This document shows positions 47,694 to 57,456 of a DNA stretch of 64,000 bases, in pieces (the stretch's first letter is position 1; each line of letters begins with the position of its first letter). The DNA comes from an uncultured bacterium (GTDB lineage Bacteria; Bacillota; Clostridia; Lachnospirales; Lachnospiraceae), in contig CANCXX010000002.1 in assembly GCA_947381965.1 (NCBI GenBank), positions 83,548 through 147,547 on the forward strand. Direction: 5' to 3'. Below the pieces are notes generated by a model, which ran no database searches, was not told the DNA's origin, and saw only the letters and a list, made by a program, of their open reading frames with translations. The translations under genes were made by a program, and so were the position numbers.

Positions 47694-49244
47694 TCACTGG
47701 ATATTTACTTTATGAGTGACCAGATATCTGCCCCCTTGCAGTTCTTCAATTTCCAGACTCATTTCACAGGAAGAAGCACCCACTATTGTCATGGCATCCT
47801 GCGCATACCCCTGCCGGTAGGCTTCCCTCTGGTAAGCCCGGTTCCACTCTTCCAAAAGCGCCTCCCCTTCTATTACATTATAAAATTCATAATTTCCGCG
47901 TCCTGCCGATGTGATTTGACTATAACAGTCATCATAATAATCCCAGATACTATGCAGAACGCTTTCTTCTGTAAGTCCCAATTCCTCCAAACTTTTTAAC
48001 CCGGCCTCCGGGGACTGCTCCAGATTCCTGTACTGCTGGCCATTGCAGGGAGGAAGGTAAACAGACAGTTCCTGCCGCACATGGGTATCTGCATAGTCCT
48101 GATCTGTTTTGTTAAAATACTCATAGTTTCCGCCCTCCGTATCATCCCAGGTGGCATCCACATTATAAAAGCCGTCTTCCAGCATAACGATATTCCAGGC
48201 ATGGTTTTCTCCTGCATACCCAGTACAATAATAGCATGGAATTCCTGCCTGCTGCATCAAATACTGATAAGCTCTGGTATACCCGGCGCACACCGACTGT
48301 CCGTTTACCAGCGCGCTGTATGCGCTCTGGTTCATTTCCGCTCCCAAATTGTAATTGACTTTATCAATCAACAGATTATGAATGGCTTTTTCCTTTGCAT
48401 AATTGTCTGCAAGCCCTTCTGTCTGACTTAAAATTGCACTGGCATTTTCCGAAAAAGCTGTTTTTGCCTCCTCCAGATTTTGGACCGTCCGGTTAAAACG
48501 CAGATCGACTTCCACACACTGTCCGCTTCTTGTATACTTACAAAAGTACGCTGTTTCCAGCCAGAAAAGCTCCGGATGGTCATTAAACACCGCATAAAAT
48601 ACATTTTTAAGCTGGGAAGCCTCTATTTCCTCCACTGGCAAAAAGGCTGCATTCAGCACACTGGCGTTTGCATAAATTTGACGGTAAAGATGTTTTCCCT
48701 TTTCATCCAGCATAGAATAATATGGATAAAATAAGCTGTCAAAAATCAGGCCGTCCCCGGTTTCTCCCGGTCCAATCTGATTCTGTAAAAGCTCTGCCGC
48801 ATCGTCCTCAATCTGCTCCCCTTCATCCCGTACCTGCTGATAACCGTTTCTGCCGGATACCTTTTCCGGTACATGGATATCCCTCTGGCTGGGAGGAACA
48901 TATTCCGGGCTGATATCTTCCGAAAGGCCCTCATTTCCATTTCCCAAGACAGCCCCATTTTCCGGCCCAGGCTCCCCTTCCCCCTCCTTCGGAGCCATTT
49001 CTTCTGACCACGTATTTCCCGGCTCTCTTACAGATCCTTTCGTTTCCCAAATCCCGTTATTCTCTTGCTGCAATCCAGCCTGTACAGGTTCATTTAAAAC
49101 AATGTCTGTCTGCTTCCGGTCTGGGTACAAAAACTGTGCAACCGCTTCTGTTATTTCCGGGTTAACGGCACACACAACAATCAGGCTGCTTGCGCCTATA
49201 AGTAATACCATCAGCAAAATACATAATCCTTTTAAAACTTTCAT
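47694..49244 (-). CDS. Membrane-anchored transglutaminase-like protein
   Basis: Encodes 516 residues from MKVLKGLCILLM; the ATGA overlap with the recQ stop supports this start. An N-terminal anchor (about 5-27), a Pro/Glu/Gly-rich linker (40-150) and a C-terminal transglutaminase-like domain are seen. The triad is Cys in GQSVCAGYTRAYQ (near 318), His in GENHAWNIVML and Asp in YNVDATWDD. Such domains act as proteases or crosslinkers on extracellular proteins. The substrate is unknown. Confidence 0.88.
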   Translation of the reverse strand: MKVLKGLCILLMVLLIGASSLIVVCAVNPEITEAVAQFLYPDRKQTDIVLNEPVQAGLQQENNGIWETKGSVREPGNTWSEEMAPKEGEGEPGPENGAVLGNGNEGLSEDISPEYVPPSQRDIHVPEKVSGRNGYQQVRDEGEQIEDDAAELLQNQIGPGETGDGLIFDSLFYPYYSMLDEKGKHLYRQIYANASVLNAAFLPVEEIEASQLKNVFYAVFNDHPELFWLETAYFCKYTRSGQCVEVDLRFNRTVQNLEEAKTAFSENASAILSQTEGLADNYAKEKAIHNLLIDKVNYNLGAEMNQSAYSALVNGQSVCAGYTRAYQYLMQQAGIPCYYCTGYAGENHAWNIVMLEDGFYNVDATWDDTEGGNYEYFNKTDQDYADTHVRQELSVYLPPCNGQQYRNLEQSPEAGLKSLEELGLTEESVLHSIWDYYDDCYSQITSAGRGNYEFYNVIEGEALLEEWNRAYQREAYRQGYAQDAMTIVGASSCEMSLEIEELQGGRYLVTHKVNIQ

Positions 49245-51082
49245 TGTAGTCCTTCCCGCACGCACTGTAAAAATCTTTCTCCATACTTCTCAAACTTGTA
49301 TTCTCCCACCCCTGAAACTGTCAGCATTTCCGACTTGGTCTTAGGTTTTATACTGCACATATGAGTTAGTGTTTTATCTGAAAATACAATATAAGGGGGC
49401 ACCTTTTCCACTCTGGCAATCTCCAGCCGGAGCTGACGCAGTTTCTCAAACAGTGCAGTTTCTTCTTCTGTAAATATTCCCGGCTGCCCGCCGCTTCCTT
49501 TCTTTTTCCCGGTCTCCGTCTTGGCCGGATGGACCTGCTCCTTTGCCATTTTCATAACAATCTGCGTATCCCCATGAAGCACATTTCCGGACTGTTCTGT
49601 CAGCTTCACCACCGCATATTCATCATTTGTTACCATCAGATATTCATTCACAAACAGATGATTTAAAATCTGCCTTATTTTATGTACCGGCACCTTGGCA
49701 AGAACGGCATAAAAAGGATTTTCATTCATCCGGTAGTTACGTATTTTCGCCGTATTTGCCCCATGAAGCGTATCAATAATCACATTTGCGCCATACCTTT
49801 GACGGCTTGCCTCCACACAGCCGATAATTGCCTTTACATGTTCAGTTACATCCACATTTTCAAACTGGCTTAAACAATTGGAACAGTTGCCGCAGTAATT
49901 TTCCCCGTACTCCCCAAAATACCTTAAAATATAATCCCGCAGACATTCATTGGTAAAACAGTAAAAGGTCATCTTCCGAAGCCGCTCCCTGTCCCTTTCC
50001 ATCACAATTCTTCTTGTTATTTCATCCAGCTCCTGATTGTCCTGATTGTTTTCTATAAAAAACTGGTTGGTCACAACATCCTGCCCGCCATATAGAAGAA
50101 TACACTCCCCTGGCTGTCCGTCACGGCCCGCCCTTCCCGCCTCCTGATAATATGATTCCAGATTCTTTGGCATTCCAAAATGAAGTACAAAGCGGACGTT
50201 GGACTTGTCAATTCCCATGCCAAAAGCGTTGGTGGCCACCATCACCGGCTTTTTGTCATAAATAAAATCTTCCTGATTGTTCTTTCTCTCTTCATCGCCA
50301 AGGCCTGCATGGTACTTTGCAGCCGGAACCCCTGCCGCGTTTAATTTTCCCCAGACTTCCTCCACCATTTTTCTGGTGAGACAATATATAATTCCACTGT
50401 CCTTGGGATGGATATCCAGATAGTTCTTAACAGCGCCATACCTGTCCTTCGGCGCCATCACTCCAAAATAAAGATTTTTCCGGTCAAACCCTGTTGTGAT
50501 AAGAGCCGGGTCCTGAAGCAGCAAAATATCAATGATATCTTCTTTTACCTCTTTGGTAGCAGTTGCAGTAAACGCCGCCACAACCGGACGCACTGCCAGC
50601 TTATTTATAAAATCAACAATCTTTAAGTACCCCGGCCGGAAATCCTGTCCCCACTGGGAAACACAGTGGGCTTCATCCACCGCCACCATTGCAATAGACC
50701 CATGAAGGGCAAAATCCAGAAACTCCGCCGTCATAAGTCGCTCCGGCGCCACATAAATAATAGGATAACGCCCTTCCCTTGCATAGGCCAGGGCCTTTCT
50801 GTACTGCCCCGGCGTTAAAGAACTGTTTAGATATGCCGCATGAACCCCTGCCTGGTTTAAGCCTTCCACCTGATCTTTCATCAGGGATATCAGCGGGGAA
50901 ATCACCAAGGTAATTCCCTCCATCATAAGGGCAGGCACCTGGTAACAAATGGATTTTCCCGCACCGGTAGGCATAATTCCAAGCACATCCCTGCCATTTA
51001 ATATATTATCAATCAAGTATTCTTGTCCCTCACGGAAGGAGTCATACCCAAAATACTGCTTTAATATCTGTCGTCTGTCCAA
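49241..51082 (-). CDS. recQ: ATP-dependent DNA helicase RecQ
   Basis: Encodes 613 residues: helicase core with MPTGAGKSICYQ (near 38) and VDEAHCVSQWGQDFRPGY (near 134), a zinc-binding RQC region (CTNECLRDYIL.., NYCGNCSNCL) and a C-terminal HRDC domain (about 525-613). It unwinds recombination intermediates. Its stop overlaps the transglutaminase start by 4 bp. A 146-bp miniature element lies about 120 bp upstream. Confidence 0.95.
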   Translation of the reverse strand: MDRRQILKQYFGYDSFREGQEYLIDNILNGRDVLGIMPTGAGKSICYQVPALMMEGITLVISPLISLMKDQVEGLNQAGVHAAYLNSSLTPGQYRKALAYAREGRYPIIYVAPERLMTAEFLDFALHGSIAMVAVDEAHCVSQWGQDFRPGYLKIVDFINKLAVRPVVAAFTATATKEVKEDIIDILLLQDPALITTGFDRKNLYFGVMAPKDRYGAVKNYLDIHPKDSGIIYCLTRKMVEEVWGKLNAAGVPAAKYHAGLGDEERKNNQEDFIYDKKPVMVATNAFGMGIDKSNVRFVLHFGMPKNLESYYQEAGRAGRDGQPGECILLYGGQDVVTNQFFIENNQDNQELDEITRRIVMERDRERLRKMTFYCFTNECLRDYILRYFGEYGENYCGNCSNCLSQFENVDVTEHVKAIIGCVEASRQRYGANVIIDTLHGANTAKIRNYRMNENPFYAVLAKVPVHKIRQILNHLFVNEYLMVTNDEYAVVKLTEQSGNVLHGDTQIVMKMAKEQVHPAKTETGKKKGSGGQPGIFTEEETALFEKLRQLRLEIARVEKVPPYIVFSDKTLTHMCSIKPKTKSEMLTVSGVGEYKFEKYGERFLQCVREGLQ

Positions 51083-51205
51083 TGCTCTTTTCCTTTACAT
51101 ATATGTTCTGCCATCTTTTTACCAGAGGGCGTTATTTATATTATATGCCGTCAATAGATTTCAGGCAATGAATTTTCAAAAATCATCACGGAAGTCAAAA
51201 TTAAT

Positions 51206-51351
51206 GTTACTATTCACGGCCTGGGAGCCGCTCATAGTAACAATTCGGAGCGATATTCCAAGTTTTGCTTCGCAAAAATCGCCCCTCACTCCTGCATCAT
51301 GTTCTCACGGAATGCGCAACAAGTGCACATTCCTGACCCGTGAATAGTAAC
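51206..51351. mobile_element. 146-bp miniature inverted-repeat element, copy 2
   Basis: The ends are GTTACTATTCACGG and CCGTGAATAGTAAC, exact complements. A perfect 8-bp direct repeat, AAATTAAT, flanks it (51198-51205 and 51352-51359). It is 97 percent identical to copy 1 by eye (four differences). It has no coding capacity. A transposase supplied elsewhere is inferred. From 51360 to 51892 I see no gene; a plus-strand open frame at 51463-51732 has no SD and no recognisable domain. Confidence 0.88.
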
Positions 51352-51892
51352 AAATTAATATCTAAGTTTTTTGAAATGCTCTTTTAATATCTTGTTATTT
51401 TAATTCGTTCACTATATAATTAAAACAAGTGCTGGTTCTGGGAAGAGTGCGGTTATACCGTATTGCCGGTGTCTCGGTTCACTTTTATGGATATCCCGGA
51501 GGAACACACGGCAGCCAGTACTTTTTTATTTTCCCAGGCAACAGGCATGGTGGCTGCTTACAGACATTTAACCACTGCCACAAGAGTCAAGCCTCCGGCT
51601 CCACAATCGGCTCTGCGGCGTCTTAATCCATTTTACTTGTTACGTTCACAAAATATCCGTCAAAATTTTCCCCGCTCCGCCTTTTACGCATCTGCTTTAG
51701 CACTTCCCATGTACATTGGACGTGGAAAATGAATATATAGCTAAAATTGTCTGTTATATAGCTGTTTATCATTTAATGGGCCAAATGATTGATTATATTG
51801 CGCAAGTTAAGTATAATAAAATTAACGCAACAGGAATTTTCACGATAAAAAAGCCTGCTATTGTAAGCATACACAAAAGAAAGGAAGATAAA

Positions 51893-52864
51893 ATGGCCGA
51901 TACGAACCTGGCACAGGCAATTGAGGCGGCAAATGTCTCAAGCTCCTATGATACAAACATAAAATTCCTGCTTGCAGACAAACAAATACTGGCGCGGATT
52001 TTAAAGTATGCCGTTTCGGAATTTAAGGATATGGCAATTGAGGATATTATGGCCAGTATTGGAGAAGATATTGAAATTGGAACGAGGCCGTTGGATGCAG
52101 GTCTTTCTAATTTGGGACGTGTAAATGCAGACAGCACAGAAGACAATATTCCCGGAGAGGGAAAAATTTTCTTTGATATTCGTTTTACGGCATATCATAA
52201 AGAAACAGAAATGAAATTTTTAATTAATCTGGAGGCACAACGCTCGTCAGATCCCGGTAAATTAGGGTATCATCTGGAAAACAGGATCATATTTTATCTT
52301 GCCCGGATGATTTCCGCACAGAAACAAACCGAATTTTACCACAGTGATTACGATAATTTAAAAAAGGTACGAAGCATATGGCTTTGTTTAGATAACAGTG
52401 AGGACGGTGATTCCATTGAGGAGATTAGCTTTAACAGGAATCCCATTTTTGGAAAAAGAGAAAATCCATATGATTTGGATTTGGTGCGGGGTATCATTAT
52501 TAACATAAGAAATGGAAAAAACATAAAGACTTCCCAAAACATACTAATCTCCATGCTGGAAAAACTACTTTCCGAGGCGAGCGTGGAGGAAAAGAAGCAT
52601 ATACTTACAGAAGAATATGGGATGATAATGACAACCGAACTGGAAGGGAGGATGAAGACTATGTGTAATTGGTCAGAAGCTATTGGAGAAATAAATTTTG
52701 AAAAAGGCATGGAAAAGGGCATAGAAAAAGGCATTGGAAAAGAGCGATGTAGCGCTATTTTGAGGATGATTCAGGCCGGTTTTACAAAGGCACAGATTCT
52801 ATCCTGTGGCTATACCGAAAAGGAATTTTCGCAAGTAGAAAGCGCTTTGTGCACAAATGTATAG
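51893..52864 (+). CDS. Rpn-like PD-(D/E)XK nuclease-family protein
   Basis: Encodes 323 residues from MADTNLAQAIEAAN, with an AAAGGAAG SD; the upstream extension is unlikely. A PD-(D/E)XK nuclease fold is suggested by FFDIRFTAYHKETEMKFLIN, which holds the D...ExK-like core (about 95-125), and by the LINLEAQRSSD strand. The C-terminus carries the repeat EKGMEKGIEKGIGKE typical of Rpn/transposase_31-like proteins. These are linked to recombination and to phage defence in some lineages. It is isolated on the plus strand beside a miniature element. Confidence 0.75.
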   Translation: MADTNLAQAIEAANVSSSYDTNIKFLLADKQILARILKYAVSEFKDMAIEDIMASIGEDIEIGTRPLDAGLSNLGRVNADSTEDNIPGEGKIFFDIRFTAYHKETEMKFLINLEAQRSSDPGKLGYHLENRIIFYLARMISAQKQTEFYHSDYDNLKKVRSIWLCLDNSEDGDSIEEISFNRNPIFGKRENPYDLDLVRGIIINIRNGKNIKTSQNILISMLEKLLSEASVEEKKHILTEEYGMIMTTELEGRMKTMCNWSEAIGEINFEKGMEKGIEKGIGKERCSAILRMIQAGFTKAQILSCGYTEKEFSQVESALCTNV

Positions 52865-52969
52865 GCTGCTCAGACGCCAAATTAATTATCCAAAGTCCCC
52901 TCATTTATGGATATTTATTGGATTTTTGTTTGATATCCAGATCATGCAAAGATTCGCTTCTGCACTATA

Positions 52970-53000
52970 AGAATACCGCAGGAAAAACCTGCGGTATTCT
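52970..53000. terminator. Bidirectional terminator
   Basis: AGAATACCGCAGG and CCTGCGGTATTCT are perfect 13-bp complements around AAAAA, between the convergent Rpn-like and histidine kinase genes. Confidence 0.8.
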
Positions 53001-53024
53001 ATTCCCTGGAAAAATTAATTATTC

Positions 53025-55340
53025 TTACCAGCTGATGCACACTTTAAATAGGTCTCCATCTATCTCCACCTGCAGTCTGCCGCCCTGCAGTTCCACAAAG
53101 CTTCTTGCAATTGCCAGCCCCAATCCACTGCCCTCTGTATTCCGGGAACTGTCTCCCCTTACAAACCGCTCTGTCAAATCCTCCGGTGCCACATTCAGCT
53201 CTGCGGCGGACATGTTTTTCAATTCTATTTCAATCCCCTTTTCTGTCTTTTCCGCATTCACATAAACTCTCGTATGAGGCATGGCATATTTTATAATATT
53301 GACATAAAGGTTTTCAAACACCCGATAGGTTTTCTGGCTGTCCAGTTTTAAAATTACCTTTTCCTCCGGTATATGGAAACGGAAAATCAAATCTGCCTCT
53401 TCCACCTGATCCTCATATTCCAGATAAACCTGACGCATCAAATTACAGATATCCACGTCCACAGGGGTCAGGGATATATTGCCGCTGCTTGCTTTGCTCA
53501 CTTCAAATAAATCCTCTATCAGAAATTTTAACCGCTCCGATTTCTTTTTCAGCACTGTCAGATATTCCATTCTCTGGTCCGGCGAAAGCCTTTCATCTTC
53601 TAACAGTTCAATGTATGTTGTGATGGCTGTAAGGGGCGTTTTTAAATCATGGGAAACATTTGTGATTAACTCTGTTTTCATTTTCTGACTTTTTACCTCC
53701 TTGTCAACCGCTGCCTTAAAGCCGTTTTGTATTTTAGAAAGTTCTACTTTGTACGATTCAAATACGCCCCAGTCCTTATCAAACTCTGTCTGTAAATTTC
53801 CATCTGCAATTGAACGGGTTGCCGCAAAAAGATTGTGATACTGTTCCTGTATTTTTTTCACATAATTTTTTAGCATTAAATACAAAATAACGGAATACAG
53901 AACCAATGCAGCCCATCCCAGGACCCACATAAAACTGATGGCCGCAAGCAGAACGAAATTAACAATTACTAACTTCCGTATCGTTTTTTCGGCTTTCCCT
54001 CCCAGGTCCACATGGAGGATTTCTTCCTTAAGCGCTTCTTTTTTCCTTCTTACGCTGCCTGCTGCCCCTTTTATAAATCCGACAATCAAGCTTCTATCTT
54101 TCACAAATGCTTTAGGACCTGTATCAAACACCTCTCCTAAAGTGGTGATCAGATAATACCAGATTCCAAAAACAAGCAAGAGCGTTCCTCCATTAATTAA
54201 AACGGTCATCGCCGGATAAAAAGCCTCCGGCAAAAATTCCAGATAATTTTGATACACTTCCGGGAAATACCCGCTGTTTGTAAAGCAGACCAACCCCACT
54301 ATCATATAGCCAAACATAAAGAAAACACAAAACATAGAAAACAAGCTTATTTCCAGGTGCATTTTACATATGCCCAAGTGGTGCAGACAGTATCTTTTAT
54401 TTCTTGTAAATAAAAGAGCAGTCAGCCCAATCACTGTCAAAACCGCCATATAAATTCTCATTGTTCCGGCTTCCAGATAAGCGTTTCTCATTTCCATACG
54501 GTAGTGGAATGCAAAATCATTATTTTTACTCCACACTGTCCGCATATTGGCCTTTTGCTCTTCTGTAAGGGCATAAATAAAGGTCACATCTTTGGGCTTA
54601 TCCACCAGCTGTAGTGAAAGCTTTTCTCCATCTTCAAAATAGTAAGTTTCTTTATAACGACAGCTTGAATAATACATTTGCTCTCTGAAGGCATTCTCAA
54701 TCCACTCTCCTGCCATAAAGCTCTGCACGCTTTTTAACAGTTCGTCAGGCTTTTCATCCCTTACTGAAATATCTGAAAGATTTCCCTTTCCGTCATATGT
54801 CAACATAACATAATAAATATAAGGTATCTCATCCTTCGAAAGGTTATCTTCTTTATACAGCTTTTCAATTTCCTTTCCTGTATTCTTGATAATCTCTCCG
54901 CTTTCATGGTCAATCACACAGTAATCCATCATTAATGTGAGCAGGTTCATGGTTTCATCTTTCCAGTTTGACATAAGCCGGTCATTCATCACTGTTTCCA
55001 GCTCTTTTATCACCGAGTCCGCTGTCCTTTCATTTTCAAACCAAATTCCCTCTTCCCGTTCTTCCCATGTGATTTTTCCTCTTTCCGTCACCAGATACAA
55101 ATCGGAAAAACTTACCTCTTCCTTTTCAGTCTTATCCAGCATACTCTTGTAAAGCACAAGGTTGCTCTGATATAAAATCCGCAAAAGGTCACTTCCCCGC
55201 AGACCATCTGTATAATAGCTGGCCGCTTGTTTTCCAAGAACAGGATAAAAAGCGATAAACGCCACAGCCGCCAGAATCACAATGCTCCCTGCTATCAAAA
55301 AACTAAATTTTTTACTGCTTTTCAATTTTGTATCCAACAC
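53025..55340 (-). CDS. Large sensor histidine kinase with multi-helix membrane region
   Basis: Encodes 771 residues; the likely start is GTG, inside the last codons of the response-regulator gene. The parts are one N-terminal membrane helix (about 14-34), an extracellular domain of about 260 residues and five or more further membrane helices (about 295-490). A HAMP-like linker, HisKA with NVSHDLKTPLTAITTY near residue 560 and HATPase with GSGLGLAIARSF follow. It pairs with the regulator it overlaps by 29 bp. The architecture recalls VanS-type kinases in its catalytic half only. Confidence 0.9.
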   Translation of the reverse strand: MLDTKLKSSKKFSFLIAGSIVILAAVAFIAFYPVLGKQAASYYTDGLRGSDLLRILYQSNLVLYKSMLDKTEKEEVSFSDLYLVTERGKITWEEREEGIWFENERTADSVIKELETVMNDRLMSNWKDETMNLLTLMMDYCVIDHESGEIIKNTGKEIEKLYKEDNLSKDEIPYIYYVMLTYDGKGNLSDISVRDEKPDELLKSVQSFMAGEWIENAFREQMYYSSCRYKETYYFEDGEKLSLQLVDKPKDVTFIYALTEEQKANMRTVWSKNNDFAFHYRMEMRNAYLEAGTMRIYMAVLTVIGLTALLFTRNKRYCLHHLGICKMHLEISLFSMFCVFFMFGYMIVGLVCFTNSGYFPEVYQNYLEFLPEAFYPAMTVLINGGTLLLVFGIWYYLITTLGEVFDTGPKAFVKDRSLIVGFIKGAAGSVRRKKEALKEEILHVDLGGKAEKTIRKLVIVNFVLLAAISFMWVLGWAALVLYSVILYLMLKNYVKKIQEQYHNLFAATRSIADGNLQTEFDKDWGVFESYKVELSKIQNGFKAAVDKEVKSQKMKTELITNVSHDLKTPLTAITTYIELLEDERLSPDQRMEYLTVLKKKSERLKFLIEDLFEVSKASSGNISLTPVDVDICNLMRQVYLEYEDQVEEADLIFRFHIPEEKVILKLDSQKTYRVFENLYVNIIKYAMPHTRVYVNAEKTEKGIEIELKNMSAAELNVAPEDLTERFVRGDSSRNTEGSGLGLAIARSFVELQGGRLQVEIDGDLFKVCISW

Positions 55341-56019
55341 CCCACACCACCTTTAAATATTTTGGTTCCTTTGGATTAACTTCAATTTTTTCACGTATTT
55401 TTCTGATATGCACCATAATGGTGTCTGTATTAATCGCCTGTTCATTCCAGACTCTCTCATAAATTTCTTCCGCACTGAACACCCTTCCCGGATTCTTCAT
55501 TAAAAGCATTAATATTTTAAACTCTAATGGGGTCAGCTTTACCGGCTTGCCGTCCACAAAAACTTCCACTGTCTCTTCATTCAGTTCAAGCCCCCCGATC
55601 ACATAAACCTTTTCATTTTGTCTGCTGCCTCCCACCGCCTCCAGAAATTTTCCATACCTGCGCAGATGAGAGTTTACCCGTGCAAGCAGTTCCATAGTAG
55701 TAAAGGGCTTCGTCACGTAATCGTCCGCTCCCATATTCAGCCCCATAATTTTATCCACTTCCTCTGACTTGGCTGAAAGCATAATAACCGGAAATTCATG
55801 TCCCTGTTCCCGCACCTTCATCATCATGGTGATGCCATCCATTCTCGGCATCATAACGTCCACAATCGCTAAATGGATTTCCTCCTGATTGATTTTTTCT
55901 AACCCTTCCACTCCATCAGCCGCCTGGAATACAATGTATCCCTGATTTTTCAAATATATCTCGATTCCTTCCCGAATTTCCTTGTCATCTTCTACAATTA
56001 AAATATGATATGCTTCCAC
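55312..56019 (-). CDS. OmpR-family response regulator
   Basis: Encodes 235 residues from a GTG with AGGGCAGGA upstream. The receiver domain has acidic residues in VEDD, the phospho-acceptor Asp in LAIVDVMMPRMDG and the Lys in DDYVTKPF. The C-terminal winged helix ends INTDTIMVHIRKIREKI. It is the partner of the overlapping kinase gene. The GT4 and DedA genes lie upstream on the same strand. Confidence 0.94.
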   Translation of the reverse strand: MEAYHILIVEDDKEIREGIEIYLKNQGYIVFQAADGVEGLEKINQEEIHLAIVDVMMPRMDGITMMMKVREQGHEFPVIMLSAKSEEVDKIMGLNMGADDYVTKPFTTMELLARVNSHLRRYGKFLEAVGGSRQNEKVYVIGGLELNEETVEVFVDGKPVKLTPLEFKILMLLMKNPGRVFSAEEIYERVWNEQAINTDTIMVHIRKIREKIEVNPKEPKYLKVVWGVGYKIEKQ

Positions 56020-56063
56020 TGTGTAAGTCCTGCCCTTTCTTTCCGTCTTTCTGATTTCACTGT

Positions 56064-57260
56064 TTATGAGTATACCATATTTCCGTTCCGATTCCCATGA
56101 TTGCGCTTTTGTCTTTCTTTTTCTGCTCTAAGCCGGACCGCCCTTTCATAAACCCAGGCTGCCTGCCGTGCAATCTCTTCACTGCTGTAAAGCCGGGCGG
56201 TTTCCTTTGCCCCTTCCCGCAGGTAATCCAATTCTCTTTTTTCCAGCACATCCATAATCTTAAAGGAAAATTCTTTTTCTGACACGTCTGTCATATACCC
56301 GTTTTTCCCATTAATTACCACATCTTCCGTTCCCGTGGCATGCAGGGCAATGACAGGCGTTCCTGCGGCCATTGACTCAAGCAGTACAATTCCCTGGGTT
56401 TCCGACAAAGATGAAAATAAAAATAAATCAGCTGCATGGCAATAATCTTTAATTTCCCTATTAGGTACCTTTCCCACAAATACGACTTCCTCACAAAGGC
56501 CAAGTTCTTTCGCTTTTTTTTCTATGGTTGACCGATATGGTCCATCCCCCACAAACGCAAGTTTAAAATCACTTCCACAGATATCTTTACGGATTTTCAT
56601 GCTTCTTAAAAGAAACTCCAGATTTTTTTCTTTTGCCAGCCTTGCCACGGTACAAAAAAGGTACTTTTTTTCGCCTGCAAGCTCACTTCTGATTTTTTCC
56701 GCCCTTTCTTTGTCCGGGAAAAAACTGTCCTGTGTAAGACCTGTGGGCAGCACTTTTATATCGCTTTTTAGTTGAATCTGCTCCAGATAATCCTTCATTA
56801 GAGGGGTAGGTGCAATCACCATGTCACAATGTCTGGTACAGTTTCTGATATAGGCCGGAATCAGGCTTTTAAAAGCGGAAAGTCCAATATAATGCAGGTA
56901 CTGTTCATATCTGGTATGGTATGTAAATACCAGCGGCACATGATACTTCCATGACAGATACCTGGCAGCGCTTCCTATCATCATAGGATGGTGGACATGT
57001 ATCACATCAAAATCCCCTTCCCGGAACCTTCTTTCTATTTCCGGGTCAAAACTGTTTGGCACAGAGAAGCCCCCTGCCACCCCCCGTAAAAGAGATTTGT
57101 ATCTTACTACATCCATTTCTCTCTCCTGACCATCATAGCTTGGGGCAAAAACTACTACTTGATGCCCCTGCTCTCTTAAACTATCAGTCAGTCTCTCCAC
57201 TGAAACCGGCACGCCAGCCACAAATGGTTTATAATTATTTGTCATCATTGCAATTTTCAT
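56064..57260 (-). CDS. Glycosyltransferase family 4, glycolipid-type
   Basis: Encodes 398 residues of GT-B fold. The N-terminal MTNNYKPFVAGVPVSVERL and FDVIHVHHPMMIG segments and the C-terminal SETQGIVLLESMAAGTPVIA (the EX7E-like motif) are typical of GT4 enzymes, close to the diacylglycerol glucosyltransferase group. It probably makes a membrane glucolipid from UDP-sugar, though another acceptor is possible. The upstream dedA gene is separated by a double hairpin repeat. The SD is AGGAGAT. Confidence 0.88.
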   Translation of the reverse strand: MKIAMMTNNYKPFVAGVPVSVERLTDSLREQGHQVVVFAPSYDGQEREMDVVRYKSLLRGVAGGFSVPNSFDPEIERRFREGDFDVIHVHHPMMIGSAARYLSWKYHVPLVFTYHTRYEQYLHYIGLSAFKSLIPAYIRNCTRHCDMVIAPTPLMKDYLEQIQLKSDIKVLPTGLTQDSFFPDKERAEKIRSELAGEKKYLFCTVARLAKEKNLEFLLRSMKIRKDICGSDFKLAFVGDGPYRSTIEKKAKELGLCEEVVFVGKVPNREIKDYCHAADLFLFSSLSETQGIVLLESMAAGTPVIALHATGTEDVVINGKNGYMTDVSEKEFSFKIMDVLEKRELDYLREGAKETARLYSSEEIARQAAWVYERAVRLRAEKERQKRNHGNRNGNMVYS

Positions 57261-57273
57261 TCCAGATCTCCTA

Positions 57274-57445
57274 TTCCAGTTCCGCAGCCTCCTCTGCCAG
57301 TGCCTTTTACCTGCAGAACAATTCCTGCCTGTTCCATACCGTAATTGTTCTGCGCACTGTTCGTTCCGGCTGCTGTTTCCAGTTCCGCAGCCTCCTCTGC
57401 CAGTGCCTTTTACCTGCAGTGAGCACTGTTCGTTCCGGCTGCTGT
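57274..57445 (-). repeat. Two intercistronic hairpin repeats between dedA and the GT4 gene
   Basis: Both units are bounded, in the mRNA sense, by CAGCAGCC and GGCTGCGGAACTGG, with an inner CAGTGC/GCACTG stem. The unit next to the GT4 gene carries an extra nested hairpin, CAGAACAATT/AATTGTTCTG, in its loop that the other unit lacks. The proximal CGGAACTGGAATA abuts the SD. The distal unit ends 12 bp from the dedA stop. Confidence 0.82.
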
Positions 57446-57456
57446 TTTAAATATTC

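Noticed and set aside
51429-51732. Open frames upstream of the Rpn-like gene
   Set aside because: No SD and no recognisable family. Possibly a gene remnant, but nothing supports a specific call.
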